Shown: positions 16,540 through 24,565 of the stretch, piece after piece
Numbering within the stretch: the first letter of the stretch is position 1
How the letters are laid out: every line of letters begins with the position of its first letter
Origin: a bacterium
Lineage (GTDB): Bacteria; Chloroflexota; Dormibacteria; Aeolococcales; Bog-877
Reading direction: 5' to 3'
NCBI GenBank assembly: GCA_021802045.1
Contig: JAKABB010000012.1
Coordinates: 1-46,255 of the forward strand
Length of the DNA: 46,255 nucleotides
Notes under the pieces: model-generated
Seen by the model: only the letters and a program-made list of their open reading frames with translations
Databases searched by the model: none
What the model was told of the DNA's origin: nothing
Position numbers and translations under genes: made by a program

Positions 16540-17181
16540 TCAACCGGAGGCGGACCGGCTGGTCAAGACCAACCCAACCCCCAGGCCGATCATCACCATC
16601 CCACTACCCGTCTGCACCCTGCCCAAGCGCCGAGGCGAGCTGCTGAACCAGGACCGCGCCGCGCCGGCCGCCAAAGCCCAGGCGCTGTCCGAGAGCAGCG
16701 CGATACCGACCCAGACCAGTCCCAAGAGCAGAAGTTGGAGCGGAACGTGGCCCAGACCAGGGGCGACGAACTGGGGGAGCACCGCGGCGAAGAAGACCAT
16801 CGATTTGGGATTGGTGGCGCCCACCACCAGCCCTTGCCAGACCACCCGCCCGTGACTCCGGGGCGGGGTCGGCGACGTCGGCAGAGGGACTCCCGCGCGC
16901 CCCCGCCGAATGGTCTGGACACCCAGATAGATCAAGTAGGCCGCACCCAGCAACTTGACTACGGTAAAGGCCGCCACAGAGGTAGTCACCAGGGCACCCA
17001 CCCCGACCGCCACGGCCACCACCTGGCCGAACTCCCCCGCAGCATTGCCGACGACGGTGATCAGCGCCGCCTGCCGTCCCAAGGACAAAGCCCGACTGAC
17101 GACGAAGAGCACGCTCGGCCCGGGCACCACGATGAGCGCGAGAGCCACTGCGCTGAAGGCCAGAAGTCGGGCAACATCCAT
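16540..17181 (-). CDS. LysE/RhtB-family amino-acid exporter
   Basis: A 213-residue membrane protein with about six hydrophobic helices. The N-terminal signature ALALIVVPGPSVLFVVSRAL (PGP motif) and the ATNPKSMVFFAAVLPQFV motif in the middle are diagnostic of the LysE/RhtB superfamily. It should export a small amino acid or related metabolite; the substrate cannot be assigned. ATG 17181 lies 6 nt after TAACCT on the minus strand, so the mRNA is probably leaderless. It stands alone, divergent from the GAF/PucR gene about 430 nt away. Confidence 0.93.
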   Translation of the reverse strand: MDVARLLAFSAVALALIVVPGPSVLFVVSRALSLGRQAALITVVGNAAGEFGQVVAVAVGVGALVTTSVAAFTVVKLLGAAYLIYLGVQTIRRGRAGVPLPTSPTPPRSHGRVVWQGLVVGATNPKSMVFFAAVLPQFVAPGLGHVPLQLLLLGLVWVGIALLSDSAWALAAGAARSWFSSSPRRLGRVQTGSGMVMIGLGVGLVLTSRSASG

Positions 17182-17187
17182 GGAGAG

Positions 17188-17193
17188 AGGTTA
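17188..17193 (-). promoter_or_regulatory. Candidate -10 element TAACCT, leaderless-type
   Basis: The minus strand reads TAACCT, then CTCTCC, then ATG 17181, giving a 6-nt spacing with no ribosome site. Confidence 0.5.
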
Positions 17194-17609
17194 ACCGCGC
17201 CGGTTGAGCCGGTGCTCCCTTTCGGCACCGGGGCCCAGTCCTCCCGAAGCTGTCCCCCGGGGCCGGTCGGCCCACGGGGGGAAGGGCCGTCAACGGACCC
17301 GCCGTCTTCGAGATGACATGGACCTTCGGCGGCCCCGACGGTCGGGCCACTCGGGAATGCCCAACCGTTGTTTCAGCTGATGGAGCCTCGCTGCCCGCGG
17401 GGCGCCGGCGACAGCTGGGCGACCACGAGATGGTTCGCCGACCACGCCGGACCGACCGCCGGACCGCGAGCTCCGTTTCGACCGCGAGGACCACGGTCCC
17501 GGCACCGCGATCGCCGGCCCGGCGGTCAGGGCGCCCACGGTGCGGGGCCGGCCTCCTCCGGAGCGTGGGCGCCCCGCCCGCGGGCCCCCCGTTCCCGGAG
17601 AATGCCGCC
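17194..17609. other. Intergenic region between divergent genes
   Basis: About 415 nt upstream of the GAF/PucR gene. The frame of that gene is open back to 17313, but the extra sequence is Arg/Pro-rich without motifs. No clear promoter pair was seen; GGAG at 17597-17600 serves ATG 17610. Confidence 0.5.
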
Positions 17610-19439
17610 ATGAAGCGCGCGTCCCCGGGGCCGCCACCGGCGTCCGGCAGCCTGCCGGAATTGATGTTCCTGCAGCGGCTCTCGACGGTGGCCGCCTCCA
17701 CCATCGAGCCCGACGAGCTCCTGGCCCTCATCATCCGCGAGGCCACCGGGGCCATGCACACCGACGTCTGCTCGCTGTACCTGTACGAGCCCGACGCCGA
17801 CGAGCTGGTGCTGACCGCCACCAACGGGCTGAACCAGCGGGCCATCGGGCGCGCCCGCATGCGCCTGGGCGAGGGGGTCACCGGCTGGGTGGCCCAGCGG
17901 CGCCGGCCGTTGCCGGTCCCCGACGTGGCCCGGGAGCCGCGCTTCCGCTGGGTCGACGGCGTCGACGAGAAGCGCTTCACCTCCATGCTCTCGGTGCCGA
18001 TCGTGGCCGGCCCGCGCGTGGTCGGCGTCCTCAACGTCCAGACCGTGGCCGCCCGGGACTTCACCGCCGCCGACCTGGACTTCCTCAGCGCGATCGCCGG
18101 GGGGGTGGCCGGCATCATCGAGCGCAGCGAGCTGCAGCGGCGTCTGCAGGCCCAGCTGGAGGAGATCCAGCGCTCCCAGCGCATCCACGAGCGCTTCACC
18201 ACCCTGGCCCTGGCCGGCGCCGGCCCCTCCGCCATCCTGGAGGCGATCGGCAGCCTGGCCGGCGCGGCCGTCGCGCTCTTCGACCACGGCGGCCTGCGCC
18301 TGGAGCGCGGCGGGCCGGCGCCGCTGCGGGTCCAGCGGGTCCCGGTGCCCTCCGCCTGGCGTGCCGGGCGCACCACCGCCCCCGCCGAGGTGCTGGTCGG
18401 CCGTCACCGCCAGCCGCTGACCCTGACCCCGATCTGGGTCGCCGGCGAGCTGGTCGCCATCCTGGGGGCGGCGGCCGCCGACCCGGACCCGCCCGGCCGC
18501 CGTCAGGCCCTGGAGCACGGCGCCACGGTGCTGGCCCTGGAGCTGGCCAAGGAGCAGGCCGCGGCCGAGGTCGAGCGCCGCCTCCGCGGGGACCTGGTGG
18601 AGGAGCTGCTGCGGCGGGACCTGGAACCCGAGGAGCTCCACCGGCTGGCCGTGCAGGCCGCCCGGCTCGGTCACCGCATCGCCCCCGAGTCGTGGGTGAT
18701 GGTGACCGAGCCCGACGACGACGCCTCGGCGGCGCGCTTCTCCGGACGCCTCCTGCAGGACCGGCTCCACGCCGCCGTCTCGGACGCCTGCGGGCGGCGC
18801 TTCCCGGGGACGCTGGTCGTCACCCGCCCGGTGGGCCTGGTCTGCGTGCTGCCGGCGGCGCCGCCGGGCCCGGACCCGCCGGCGCCCGGCGAGACCGGGT
18901 CGCTGACCGACCTGGAGGCGGTGGAGCGCTTCGCGGCCGGCCTGCTCGACCTCGCCCACCGGGTGGTCGGGGCCGGCCACTTCTCGACCGGTATCGGCAA
19001 CCGCACCCAGACGGTGGCCGACCTGCCCCGGGCCTACGAGGAGGCCCGCCAGGCCCTGCGCCTGCGCCGCCGCGGCGGCGCGGGCCGGGAGATCACCTCG
19101 TACCGCAGCCTGGGGGCGCTGCGCCTGCTCCTGGAGGTCCGCGACCCGGCCGTCCTGCGTCACTTCGTCGACGAGACCCTGGGCCCGCTGCTGCGGTACG
19201 CCACCCGGCACCGCACCCCGCTGCTGCCGACCCTGGAGACCCTGGCCCGGGTGCACTGGAACCGCAGCGCCGCCGCCCGCGCCCTGCACGTGCACGTCAA
19301 CAGCCTGAGCTACCGGATCCAGCGCATCGAGCAGCTGGCCGGGCTCTCCCTGGAGGACCCGGAGGCCCGGGTCGTGCTCAGCATCGCCCTGCAGGCGCGC
19401 ACCCTGCTCGGCACCGGCGATCCCCAGCCTCTACCCTGA
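17610..19439 (+). CDS. GAF-domain PucR/CdaR-type transcriptional regulator
   Basis: A 609-residue cytoplasmic protein. Residues about 15-180 form a GAF domain (EATGAMHTDVCSLYLYEPDA, LGEGVTGWVAQRRRPLPVPD, SMLSVPIVAGPRVVGVLNVQ). A helical linker (QLEEIQRSQRIHERF) and a degenerate middle sensor follow, then a CdaR GGDEF-like part (GIGNRTQTVADLPRAYEEAR). The C-terminal HTH_30 is WNRSAAARALHVHVNSLSYR followed by IQRIEQLAGLSLEDPEARVV. Such proteins switch catabolic genes in response to a small molecule sensed by GAF. The target is unknown. It ends 4 nt before the SEC-C gene. Confidence 0.92.
   Translation: MKRASPGPPPASGSLPELMFLQRLSTVAASTIEPDELLALIIREATGAMHTDVCSLYLYEPDADELVLTATNGLNQRAIGRARMRLGEGVTGWVAQRRRPLPVPDVAREPRFRWVDGVDEKRFTSMLSVPIVAGPRVVGVLNVQTVAARDFTAADLDFLSAIAGGVAGIIERSELQRRLQAQLEEIQRSQRIHERFTTLALAGAGPSAILEAIGSLAGAAVALFDHGGLRLERGGPAPLRVQRVPVPSAWRAGRTTAPAEVLVGRHRQPLTLTPIWVAGELVAILGAAAADPDPPGRRQALEHGATVLALELAKEQAAAEVERRLRGDLVEELLRRDLEPEELHRLAVQAARLGHRIAPESWVMVTEPDDDASAARFSGRLLQDRLHAAVSDACGRRFPGTLVVTRPVGLVCVLPAAPPGPDPPAPGETGSLTDLEAVERFAAGLLDLAHRVVGAGHFSTGIGNRTQTVADLPRAYEEARQALRLRRRGGAGREITSYRSLGALRLLLEVRDPAVLRHFVDETLGPLLRYATRHRTPLLPTLETLARVHWNRSAAARALHVHVNSLSYRIQRIEQLAGLSLEDPEARVVLSIALQARTLLGTGDPQPLP
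19432..19437 (+). promoter_or_regulatory. Candidate -10 element TACCCT inside the preceding gene
   Basis: TACCCT lies in the last codons of the PucR gene, 6 nt before GTG 19444. It could give the SEC-C gene its own leaderless transcript in addition to read-through. Confidence 0.4.
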
Positions 19440-19443
19440 GCCG

Positions 19444-20013
19444 GTGGGCAAGGCGGCGCGGAAGGCGGTCGGTGGCGGGGCTGGGCGCAACCAGCCCTGC
19501 GCCTGCGGCAGCGGCCGCAAGGCCAAGCACTGCCACGGGGTCCATCGGGGCCCGTCGGAGGCGGCCCTGGCCACAGCCGCCCTGGCCGCCCTCCGGCGCC
19601 AGAGCGCGACCGCCCTGCGGGGCTGCACGGACTTCGAGCTCCACGAGCTGCTCGACGCCATGATCGGCCTGCCCGCCCGGGAGCTCTCGATGCAGCTGCC
19701 CCTGCCGGCGCTCTTCTCTCCCGAGCTGGACGCGCTGGCGGCGGCGGTGCGGGCCCAGGACGGCGAGCGGGTCCAGCGCCACATGGCGCCGGTCCTGGCC
19801 GTCCTGGACACGCCGGTGGCCCGGCTCCGGCTGGCCCAGGCGGTGGTGGCCCTGCGCGACGCCGGCACCATCGGGGCCCGCCTGGCCGCCGTCGCCCTCG
19901 CCGACCTCAGCGGGGGGGCCGGGGCGCTGCTAGCGGCGGCGCTGGTCCGGGCGCTCCTGGTCGCGGAGGGGGCCGCGGCCACTCCCTCCGGCCTGGTCAT
20001 CGCGCGCCGGTGA
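19444..20013 (+). CDS. SEC-C metal-binding motif protein
   Basis: A 189-residue protein. The N-terminal motif RNQPCACGSGRKAKHCHG (C19-x-C21-x8-C30-H31) is a SEC-C zinc-binding motif as found at the end of SecA. The rest is an Ala/Leu-rich helical domain (FELHELLDAMIGLPAREL, MAPVLAVLDTPVARLRLAQA) that I cannot assign. Having the motif at the N-terminus, detached from SecA, is common in uncharacterised proteins. It may bind ribosomal or translocation partners, but that is inference. Confidence 0.8.
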   Translation: MGKAARKAVGGGAGRNQPCACGSGRKAKHCHGVHRGPSEAALATAALAALRRQSATALRGCTDFELHELLDAMIGLPARELSMQLPLPALFSPELDALAAAVRAQDGERVQRHMAPVLAVLDTPVARLRLAQAVVALRDAGTIGARLAAVALADLSGGAGALLAAALVRALLVAEGAAATPSGLVIARR

Positions 20014-20068
20014 GCCGGTCGGGGCTCGGGCCGGGGGCACGCCGGCGGCCGCGGGGGGAGGACGGACC

Positions 20069-20551
20069 GTGAGCGGCAGCGGCGACCCGGACCGGATCGA
20101 CCTGATCCGGCTCTTCCCCGAGGGCCGGCTGGCGATGGGCCGGCTGGAGGCGGCGGTGCGGGGCGGCGGCCTCGACCCGCGGCTGCTGGAGCTGGTGCGG
20201 GTGCGCTGCTCGCAGCTCAACGGCTGCGCCTTCTGCCTCGACATGCACACCAAGGACGCCCGCGCCCTGGGTGAGACGGAGCAGCGCCTGTACGGCCTGG
20301 CCGCCTGGCGCGAGGCCCCCTTCTACTCGCCGCGGGAGCGGTCCGCCCTGGCCGTCGCCGAGGCCGTGACCCGCCCGGACCGCGGGCCCCTGCCCGACGC
20401 CCTGGTGGCGGAGGCCCGCGGCCACTTCACCGAGGCGGAGCTGGCCTGCCTGGTGTACGCCGTGGTGGCGATCAACGCCTGGAACCGGCTGGCCGTCGCC
20501 GGGCGGTTCCCCGTCGGCGGCCACCGGGCGGGGCCCGCCCCTCCCGCCTGA
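20069..20551 (+). CDS. AhpD/carboxymuconolactone decarboxylase-family protein
   Basis: A 160-residue, mostly helical protein. The core ELVRVRCSQLNGCAFCLDMH carries C53-x-x-C56 and H60, the redox-active thiol arrangement of AhpD-like peroxidase partners, followed by LYGLAAWREAPFYSPRERSA and LACLVYAVVAINAWNRL. It likely acts in peroxide or thiol metabolism in the cytoplasm. GTG 20069 follows GGGGGGAGGAC. No peroxiredoxin gene is adjacent, so its partner must lie elsewhere. Confidence 0.92.
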   Translation: MSGSGDPDRIDLIRLFPEGRLAMGRLEAAVRGGGLDPRLLELVRVRCSQLNGCAFCLDMHTKDARALGETEQRLYGLAAWREAPFYSPRERSALAVAEAVTRPDRGPLPDALVAEARGHFTEAELACLVYAVVAINAWNRLAVAGRFPVGGHRAGPAPPA

Positions 20552-20575
20552 CCCCAAGGCGCGCCGCGGGCGGCC

Positions 20576-21820
20576 TCAGCCGGGGGGCGCCGCCGCCGGC
20601 CCCGCCCCGAAGAGGGACCGGCAGGGCTCCAGCCCCTCGATGGTGATGTCCGGGCGCCGCTGCCGCTCCCAGGCCGCCCGCTCCAGGCGCAGGCCCTGGT
20701 GGCGGGCGGGCCGCCCGCGCCGCAGCCGCCAGGCCTCACCGTTCTCCACGTAGCCCAGCTGTCGCGACACCGCCAGCGAGGCCGCGTTGTCCAGCCAGGC
20801 CCCGGAGAGCGCCTCCACCGCCCCCAGGCCGGCGAAGGCCAGATGGAGGATGGCGGCCCGCATCTCCCGGCCCAGGCCCTGGCCCTGGTGGGCGCGGCCC
20901 AGCCAGGAGCCGGTCTCCACCGTGCCCAGGCTCGCGAACTCCACGCCCCACAGGTCCTGCACGCCCACCGGCTCGCCGGCCACGAAGACGGCGCCGGTGA
21001 ACCACCAGCGCTGAGGGCGCCACTCAGCCCGCTGCCGCCACCACCACTGCAGGGCCCCCCGCTCCAGCTCCGGGGAGGGGGCGTCGGTCCAGGGGATGCC
21101 GAACGGCATCGCCTCCGGGGGGTGGATGCCCCGGGCCGCCAGCGCCGCCAGGCGGAGCTCCTCGGCCTCGGTCGGCAGCCGCAGCTCCAGCCGCGGGGTG
21201 CGGACGCGCAGGTCGAAGAGCGGCCAGTACGGGTGGGGCACGCGCCCCATTCTCGCAGCGGCCGGGCTCAGCTCCCCGGCCCCAGGCCTGGGGGGATCGG
21301 TCAGGGCGCCGGGGCCCGCCGACCACCCGGGGGAGGCGTACGACACCAGGCGCTGGGGATCGACGCAGAGCCAGACCGCGGCCCAGTCCCCGCCGACCCG
21401 AAGCGCCGGCGCCCGCCGCCGGACCTCCCCTGGCAGATCGGCCGCGGCCACCACGGCGGCCGGCCCCTCGACCAGGACCGCCCGGTGCCGGGCCGGCCCC
21501 CCCTCGGTCAGGGCCAGGGCCAGCCAGGGGGTGTGGGCGACGTCGCGGACCCGGGCGGCGCCGGCCCCGGTCGGCAGCCAGAAGCGTCCCGCGACGACGA
21601 GGAAGGAGACGGGGGTGCTCCGGGGCCGGCCGTCGGGCCGGGACGAGGAGACCACCAGGCGGCCGGGCCGGGCGAGGAGCGCCGCCAGCTCCGGCCCGGA
21701 GAGGCGCCGCTCCTCCGGGTAGGCCTGGCGCAGCCCGGGACCGGCCCCGGCGAAGCTGGCGGCCTGCAGCGCCGCCAGGGCGGCGGGGTCCGGGTCGGCC
21801 CGGTCGAGCTCGCGGTCCAG
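20576..21820 (-). CDS. PNPOx-like/GNAT two-domain protein
   Basis: The N-terminal part (LVVSSSRPDGRPRSTPVSFL, FWLPTGAGAARVRDVAHTPW, RAVLVEGPAAVV) is a pyridoxamine-phosphate-oxidase-like FMN split barrel. The C-terminal part (TPRLELRLPTEAEELRLAAL, ETGSWLGRAHQGQGLGREMR, DNAASLAVSRQLGYVENG) is a RimJ-type GNAT. The first conventional start is GTG 21655, but that would cut the first strand of the barrel; coding-like sequence (LSGPELAALLARPGRL) continues in frame up to the stop at 21844, so CTG 21820 is proposed. It follows the MFS gene by about 20 nt. Whether FMN or another cofactor is bound is unknown. Confidence 0.75.
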   Translation of the reverse strand: MDRELDRADPDPAALAALQAASFAGAGPGLRQAYPEERRLSGPELAALLARPGRLVVSSSRPDGRPRSTPVSFLVVAGRFWLPTGAGAARVRDVAHTPWLALALTEGGPARHRAVLVEGPAAVVAAADLPGEVRRRAPALRVGGDWAAVWLCVDPQRLVSYASPGWSAGPGALTDPPRPGAGELSPAAARMGRVPHPYWPLFDLRVRTPRLELRLPTEAEELRLAALAARGIHPPEAMPFGIPWTDAPSPELERGALQWWWRQRAEWRPQRWWFTGAVFVAGEPVGVQDLWGVEFASLGTVETGSWLGRAHQGQGLGREMRAAILHLAFAGLGAVEALSGAWLDNAASLAVSRQLGYVENGEAWRLRRGRPARHQGLRLERAAWERQRRPDITIEGLEPCRSLFGAGPAAAPPG

Positions 21821-21841
21821 GTCGTCCCGGGTTGTAGCAGG

Positions 21842-23113
21842 TCACACGGCGTCCGGAGCGGGGACGGTGCGGCCGAGATCGCGGAACTCGGAGCGGCCGA
21901 GGCCCGCGCCGATGGCCAGCGCCAGCGTCGCGGCGGCGATGAGGAAGTAGGGCTGGGGGCCCAGCCTGGCCACCAGCACGCCGGCCAGGACCACCGACAG
22001 GGGAAAGAGCCCAAAGCCGGCCAGCACGAGGGTGGCCATCAGCCGACCTATCAGCCCGGGGGGTGCCCAGCGCTGGATGACGGTCACCATCACCACGTTG
22101 CCCAGGCCGTTCATCAGCCCGAAGACCACCAGGGCGCCAACGGCGCCGGGCAGCCCGCCCAGGACGGGGACCAGGGCGGTGGCGGCCGCCTCCACCAGGA
22201 AGGCCGCCGCAGCCACCAGGGCCGGGCGCGCGAGCGCCCCTAGCTGCCCGGCGATCACCGTGCCCACCAGGGCGCCGGCCCCGACCCCCGCCAGCAGGGC
22301 CCCGTACCCGGCGGCCCCGGCCCGCAGCGGGCCGTGGGCCAGCGCCGGCAGGGCCACCTCGGCGAGCCCGCCGAAGGCCAGGTTGGCGGCGACGGTGAGG
22401 AGCAGCAGCACCTGGAGGACCCGGGAGGCCCGGATGAGGGCCAGGAGACCGCGGCCGCGCGGGTCGGGGGCGGCGGGGCCGGCCACGGCGACCGGCTGAG
22501 CCCGGCGGGGCGGGATGCGGGCCAGGGTCGCCGCCGAGATGGCGAAGGTGGCGGCATCGACGGCGAAGGCCGGGGAGGGGCCGAGCCAGGCCACCAGGAG
22601 GCCTCCCAGGGCGGGGCCGGCGAGGGTGCCCAGCTGGGTGCCCATCGCGAGCAGCGAGTTGCCCGCGGCCAGCTGCGGCCCCACCAGGAGGTCGGGGGCG
22701 ATCGCGAAGGAGGCGGGGATGAACAAGCCCTCGGCGGCCCCGACGGCGGCGGCGACCAGGAGCAGCATCGGGACCGGCGGGCGTCCGTGGAGGGCGGCCA
22801 GGGCCAGGACGGTCAGCAGGGGCAGGCGCATCGCGTCGGCGCCCAGCATCACCGTGCGGGGCCCCCACCGGTCCGCCAGCACACCCCCGAGCGGGATCAG
22901 CGCGGTCCGGGGGATGCCGTAGGCGGCCAGCACCAGGCCGAGGAGGGCGGGGCCGCCCCCGCGGGAGAGCACCAGCCAGGGGAGGGCGACCGCGTAGCAG
23001 AGGTCGCCCACGGTGGAGGCCAGCTGCCCGCCGGCGAGCCACCGGAAGGCGGGGGCCCGCAGCGGCGCGGTGGCGGTGCGCCAGCTGGAGGTTCGGTGCA
23101 CCGCCCCTCTCAC
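21842..23113 (-). CDS. MFS transporter
   Basis: A 423-residue membrane protein with about twelve hydrophobic helices. FRWLAGGQLASTVGDLCYAV at the start and PLGGVLADRWGPRTVMLGAD (the loop 2-3 motif of the major facilitator family) identify it, with LFIPASFAIAPDLLV in helix 5. It most resembles the enterobactin exporter/macrolide efflux type (MFS_3). The export substrate is unknown. GTG 23113 overlaps the ArsR-type gene by 4 nt (GTGA), so expression depends on the palindromic operator at 23755-23788. Confidence 0.92.
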   Translation of the reverse strand: MRGAVHRTSSWRTATAPLRAPAFRWLAGGQLASTVGDLCYAVALPWLVLSRGGGPALLGLVLAAYGIPRTALIPLGGVLADRWGPRTVMLGADAMRLPLLTVLALAALHGRPPVPMLLLVAAAVGAAEGLFIPASFAIAPDLLVGPQLAAGNSLLAMGTQLGTLAGPALGGLLVAWLGPSPAFAVDAATFAISAATLARIPPRRAQPVAVAGPAAPDPRGRGLLALIRASRVLQVLLLLTVAANLAFGGLAEVALPALAHGPLRAGAAGYGALLAGVGAGALVGTVIAGQLGALARPALVAAAAFLVEAAATALVPVLGGLPGAVGALVVFGLMNGLGNVVMVTVIQRWAPPGLIGRLMATLVLAGFGLFPLSVVLAGVLVARLGPQPYFLIAAATLALAIGAGLGRSEFRDLGRTVPAPDAV

Positions 23114-23766
23114 CCGGGCGGGACCGGCTCGGCGGGCGGGTCGAACCAGGGGGTGGCATCGAAGACGACCTGCACCCGCTGCGCCCCGGGCGGGCGCTGG
23201 TCCGGCCCCAGGCGGCGGTAGGCGGCCATCAGCTCCCGCACCGCGGCGCGCAGGGCGGCCAGCTCCTCCGGCCGCACGTGGACGACGTCCTGGACCCACC
23301 CGGCGGCGCGCCGCCACGCGACCGGGTACGCATCGGCGCGCCGACCGTAATCCCGCCGGACCTGCTGGACGTGCGTCCAGGCCGCCCGTGCCAGCAGGTC
23401 GCGGGCGGCGCGCTCGGCGGCGGGGCCGCCCGCCGTCTCCTCCAGCGTGAACGAGACCAGGCGAGCCCGCCAGGGCCGCTCCCGTCCGTCGGCGGCCCGG
23501 GAGCGATCCTCCTCCACGAAGCCGTGGCGGGCCAGGGAGCGCAGGTGGTAGCTGCAGGCCGCCGGGGTGGCGCCGACGACCCTGGCGCAGGCGGTCGCGG
23601 TCGCCGGGCCCGACAGGCCCAGGTGCTGGAGGATGGCCAGCCGGACGGGGTGGGCCAGGGCCCGCATCTGCCGGGGATCGGTCAGCTGAGCGGGGCGCCC
23701 CGGGCTGCCGGCCGTGGGGGGGCCGCCGGCATCTCCTGGGGTGGGGGTATCATCTGTACACGACAT
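23110..23766 (-). CDS. ArsR-type winged-helix regulator
   Basis: About 218 residues. The winged helix is QMRALAHPVRLAILQHLGLS, GATPAACSYHLRSLARHGFV and EEDRSRAADGRERPWRARLV. A helical C-terminal domain follows (LARAAWTHVQQVRRDYGRRA), typical of HTH_20-type proteins that control a linked MFS pump. The frame allows GTG 23787, ATG 23778 or ATG 23766; I choose 23766 because it lies 7 nt after TATGTT with TTGACC 18 nt further up. The start lies inside a 34-bp palindrome, so strong autoregulation is expected. Confidence 0.88.
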   Translation of the reverse strand: MSCTDDTPTPGDAGGPPTAGSPGRPAQLTDPRQMRALAHPVRLAILQHLGLSGPATATACARVVGATPAACSYHLRSLARHGFVEEDRSRAADGRERPWRARLVSFTLEETAGGPAAERAARDLLARAAWTHVQQVRRDYGRRADAYPVAWRRAAGWVQDVVHVRPEELAALRAAVRELMAAYRRLGPDQRPPGAQRVQVVFDATPWFDPPAEPVPPG

Positions 23767-23803
23767 GTTGCGCAACATATCGTGCACAGATTGGGGCGGT
23801 CAA
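23755..23803 (-). promoter_or_regulatory. Long palindromic operator and leaderless promoter
   Basis: The perfect 14-bp palindrome ATGTTGCGCAACAT (23765-23778) is flanked by arms TGTACACGA (23755-23763) and TCGTGCACA (23780-23788) that match in 8 of 9 positions around the same centre. On the minus strand, -35 TTGACC (23803-23798), an 18-nt spacer and -10 TATGTT (23779-23774) precede ATG 23766 by 7 nt. The operator covers the -10 and the start codon. Confidence 0.75.
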
Positions 23804-23984
23804 GTGCACGCCCGGCGCGAGCGGAGGTGATGGTCCACACCTCGGCCACCCCGGGCCGGCGGCTACCACTGCGGCGGCCCGATCCGCGTCGTGTGTGTGG
23901 GGGCGCCTCCCCGGCCGTCCGTCGAGCGTCTGGGCGTCGGGTGGCCCCCGGCCCGTGGGCGTGCCACCGTGGTCGTACTCAGAG

Positions 23985-23990
23985 TAGGAT
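23985..23990 (+). promoter_or_regulatory. Candidate -10 element TAGGAT, leaderless-type
   Basis: TAGGAT precedes ATG 23997 by 6 nt. The adjoining imperfect palindrome TACTCAGAGTA (23976-23986) could be the autoregulatory site of the toxin-antitoxin pair. Confidence 0.5.
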
Positions 23991-23996
23991 CGAGGT

Positions 23997-24218
23997 ATGA
24001 AGCTCAGTGTGAGTCTGCCCGACGAAGATGTCGCCTTCCTCGAGGCGTACGCGCAGGCCGGAGGCCTGGCCTCCCGGTCCGCGGTGGTGCACGAGGCGGT
24101 CCTCTTGCTCCGCCGCTCCGAGCTCGCGAGCGCCTACGAGGAGGCGTGGAACGAGTGGACCGGCTCGATCGATGAGGCCGTCTGGGAGGCGGCCGGCGCC
24201 GATGGACTCCCCGCCTGA
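23997..24218 (+). CDS. Ribbon-helix-helix antitoxin
   Basis: A 73-residue protein. MKLSVSLPDEDVAFLEAYAQ followed by SRSAVVHEAVLLLRRSELAS is a ribbon-helix-helix DNA-binding domain (CopG/ParD type). The acidic C-terminal tail (WNEWTGSIDEAVWEAAGADG) would wrap around the toxin. Its stop overlaps the toxin start by one base. It should neutralise the MazF-like toxin and repress its own promoter. The assignment rests on fold pattern and context. Confidence 0.88.
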   Translation: MKLSVSLPDEDVAFLEAYAQAGGLASRSAVVHEAVLLLRRSELASAYEEAWNEWTGSIDEAVWEAAGADGLPA

Positions 24219-24565
24219 TGCGCCGAGGGGAGGTCTGGTTGGTGACCCTCGACCCCTGGCGCGGGGCGGAGGCGAACAAGCGGCGGCCGGCGGTGATTGT
24301 GAGCAATGACGGGGCCAACTCCACCGCCACCCGCCTGGGGCGGGGCGTGGTCACGGTCGTTCCCGTCGCGGCCAACGTCGTACGGGTGTACCCGTTCCAG
24401 GTCCTGCTGCCCGCCTCCGCCACGGGTCTGGCCCAGGACTCCAAGGCGCAGGCCGAGCAGGTGCGCTCGGTGGCCGTCGAACGGGTCACCGCCCGCGTGG
24501 GGGCCGTGCCACGACCCCTCATGGCCAAGCTGGACGAGGCCCTGCGCCTCCACCTGGCAATGTAG
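24218..24565 (+). CDS. mazF: MazF/PemK-type endoribonuclease toxin
   Basis: A 115-residue protein with the CcdB/MazF barrel pattern: MRRGEVWLVTLDPWRGAEAN, KRRPAVIVSNDGANSTA, GVVTVVPVAANV, AKLDEALRLHLAM. The Arg of RRPAVIVS corresponds to the conserved catalytic Arg. Where many MazF proteins have Thr in V-V-P-[LV]-T-S, this one has VVPVAAN, which may weaken cleavage or reflect a subfamily. MazF cuts mRNA at short sites when the antitoxin is lost. Paired with the RHH antitoxin directly upstream. Confidence 0.92.
   Translation: MRRGEVWLVTLDPWRGAEANKRRPAVIVSNDGANSTATRLGRGVVTVVPVAANVVRVYPFQVLLPASATGLAQDSKAQAEQVRSVAVERVTARVGAVPRPLMAKLDEALRLHLAM

Noticed and set aside
17526..19295. 589-codon minus-strand frame across the GAF/PucR gene
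   Set aside because: No domain content and composition of a shadow; the plus strand has continuous GAF and HTH motifs.
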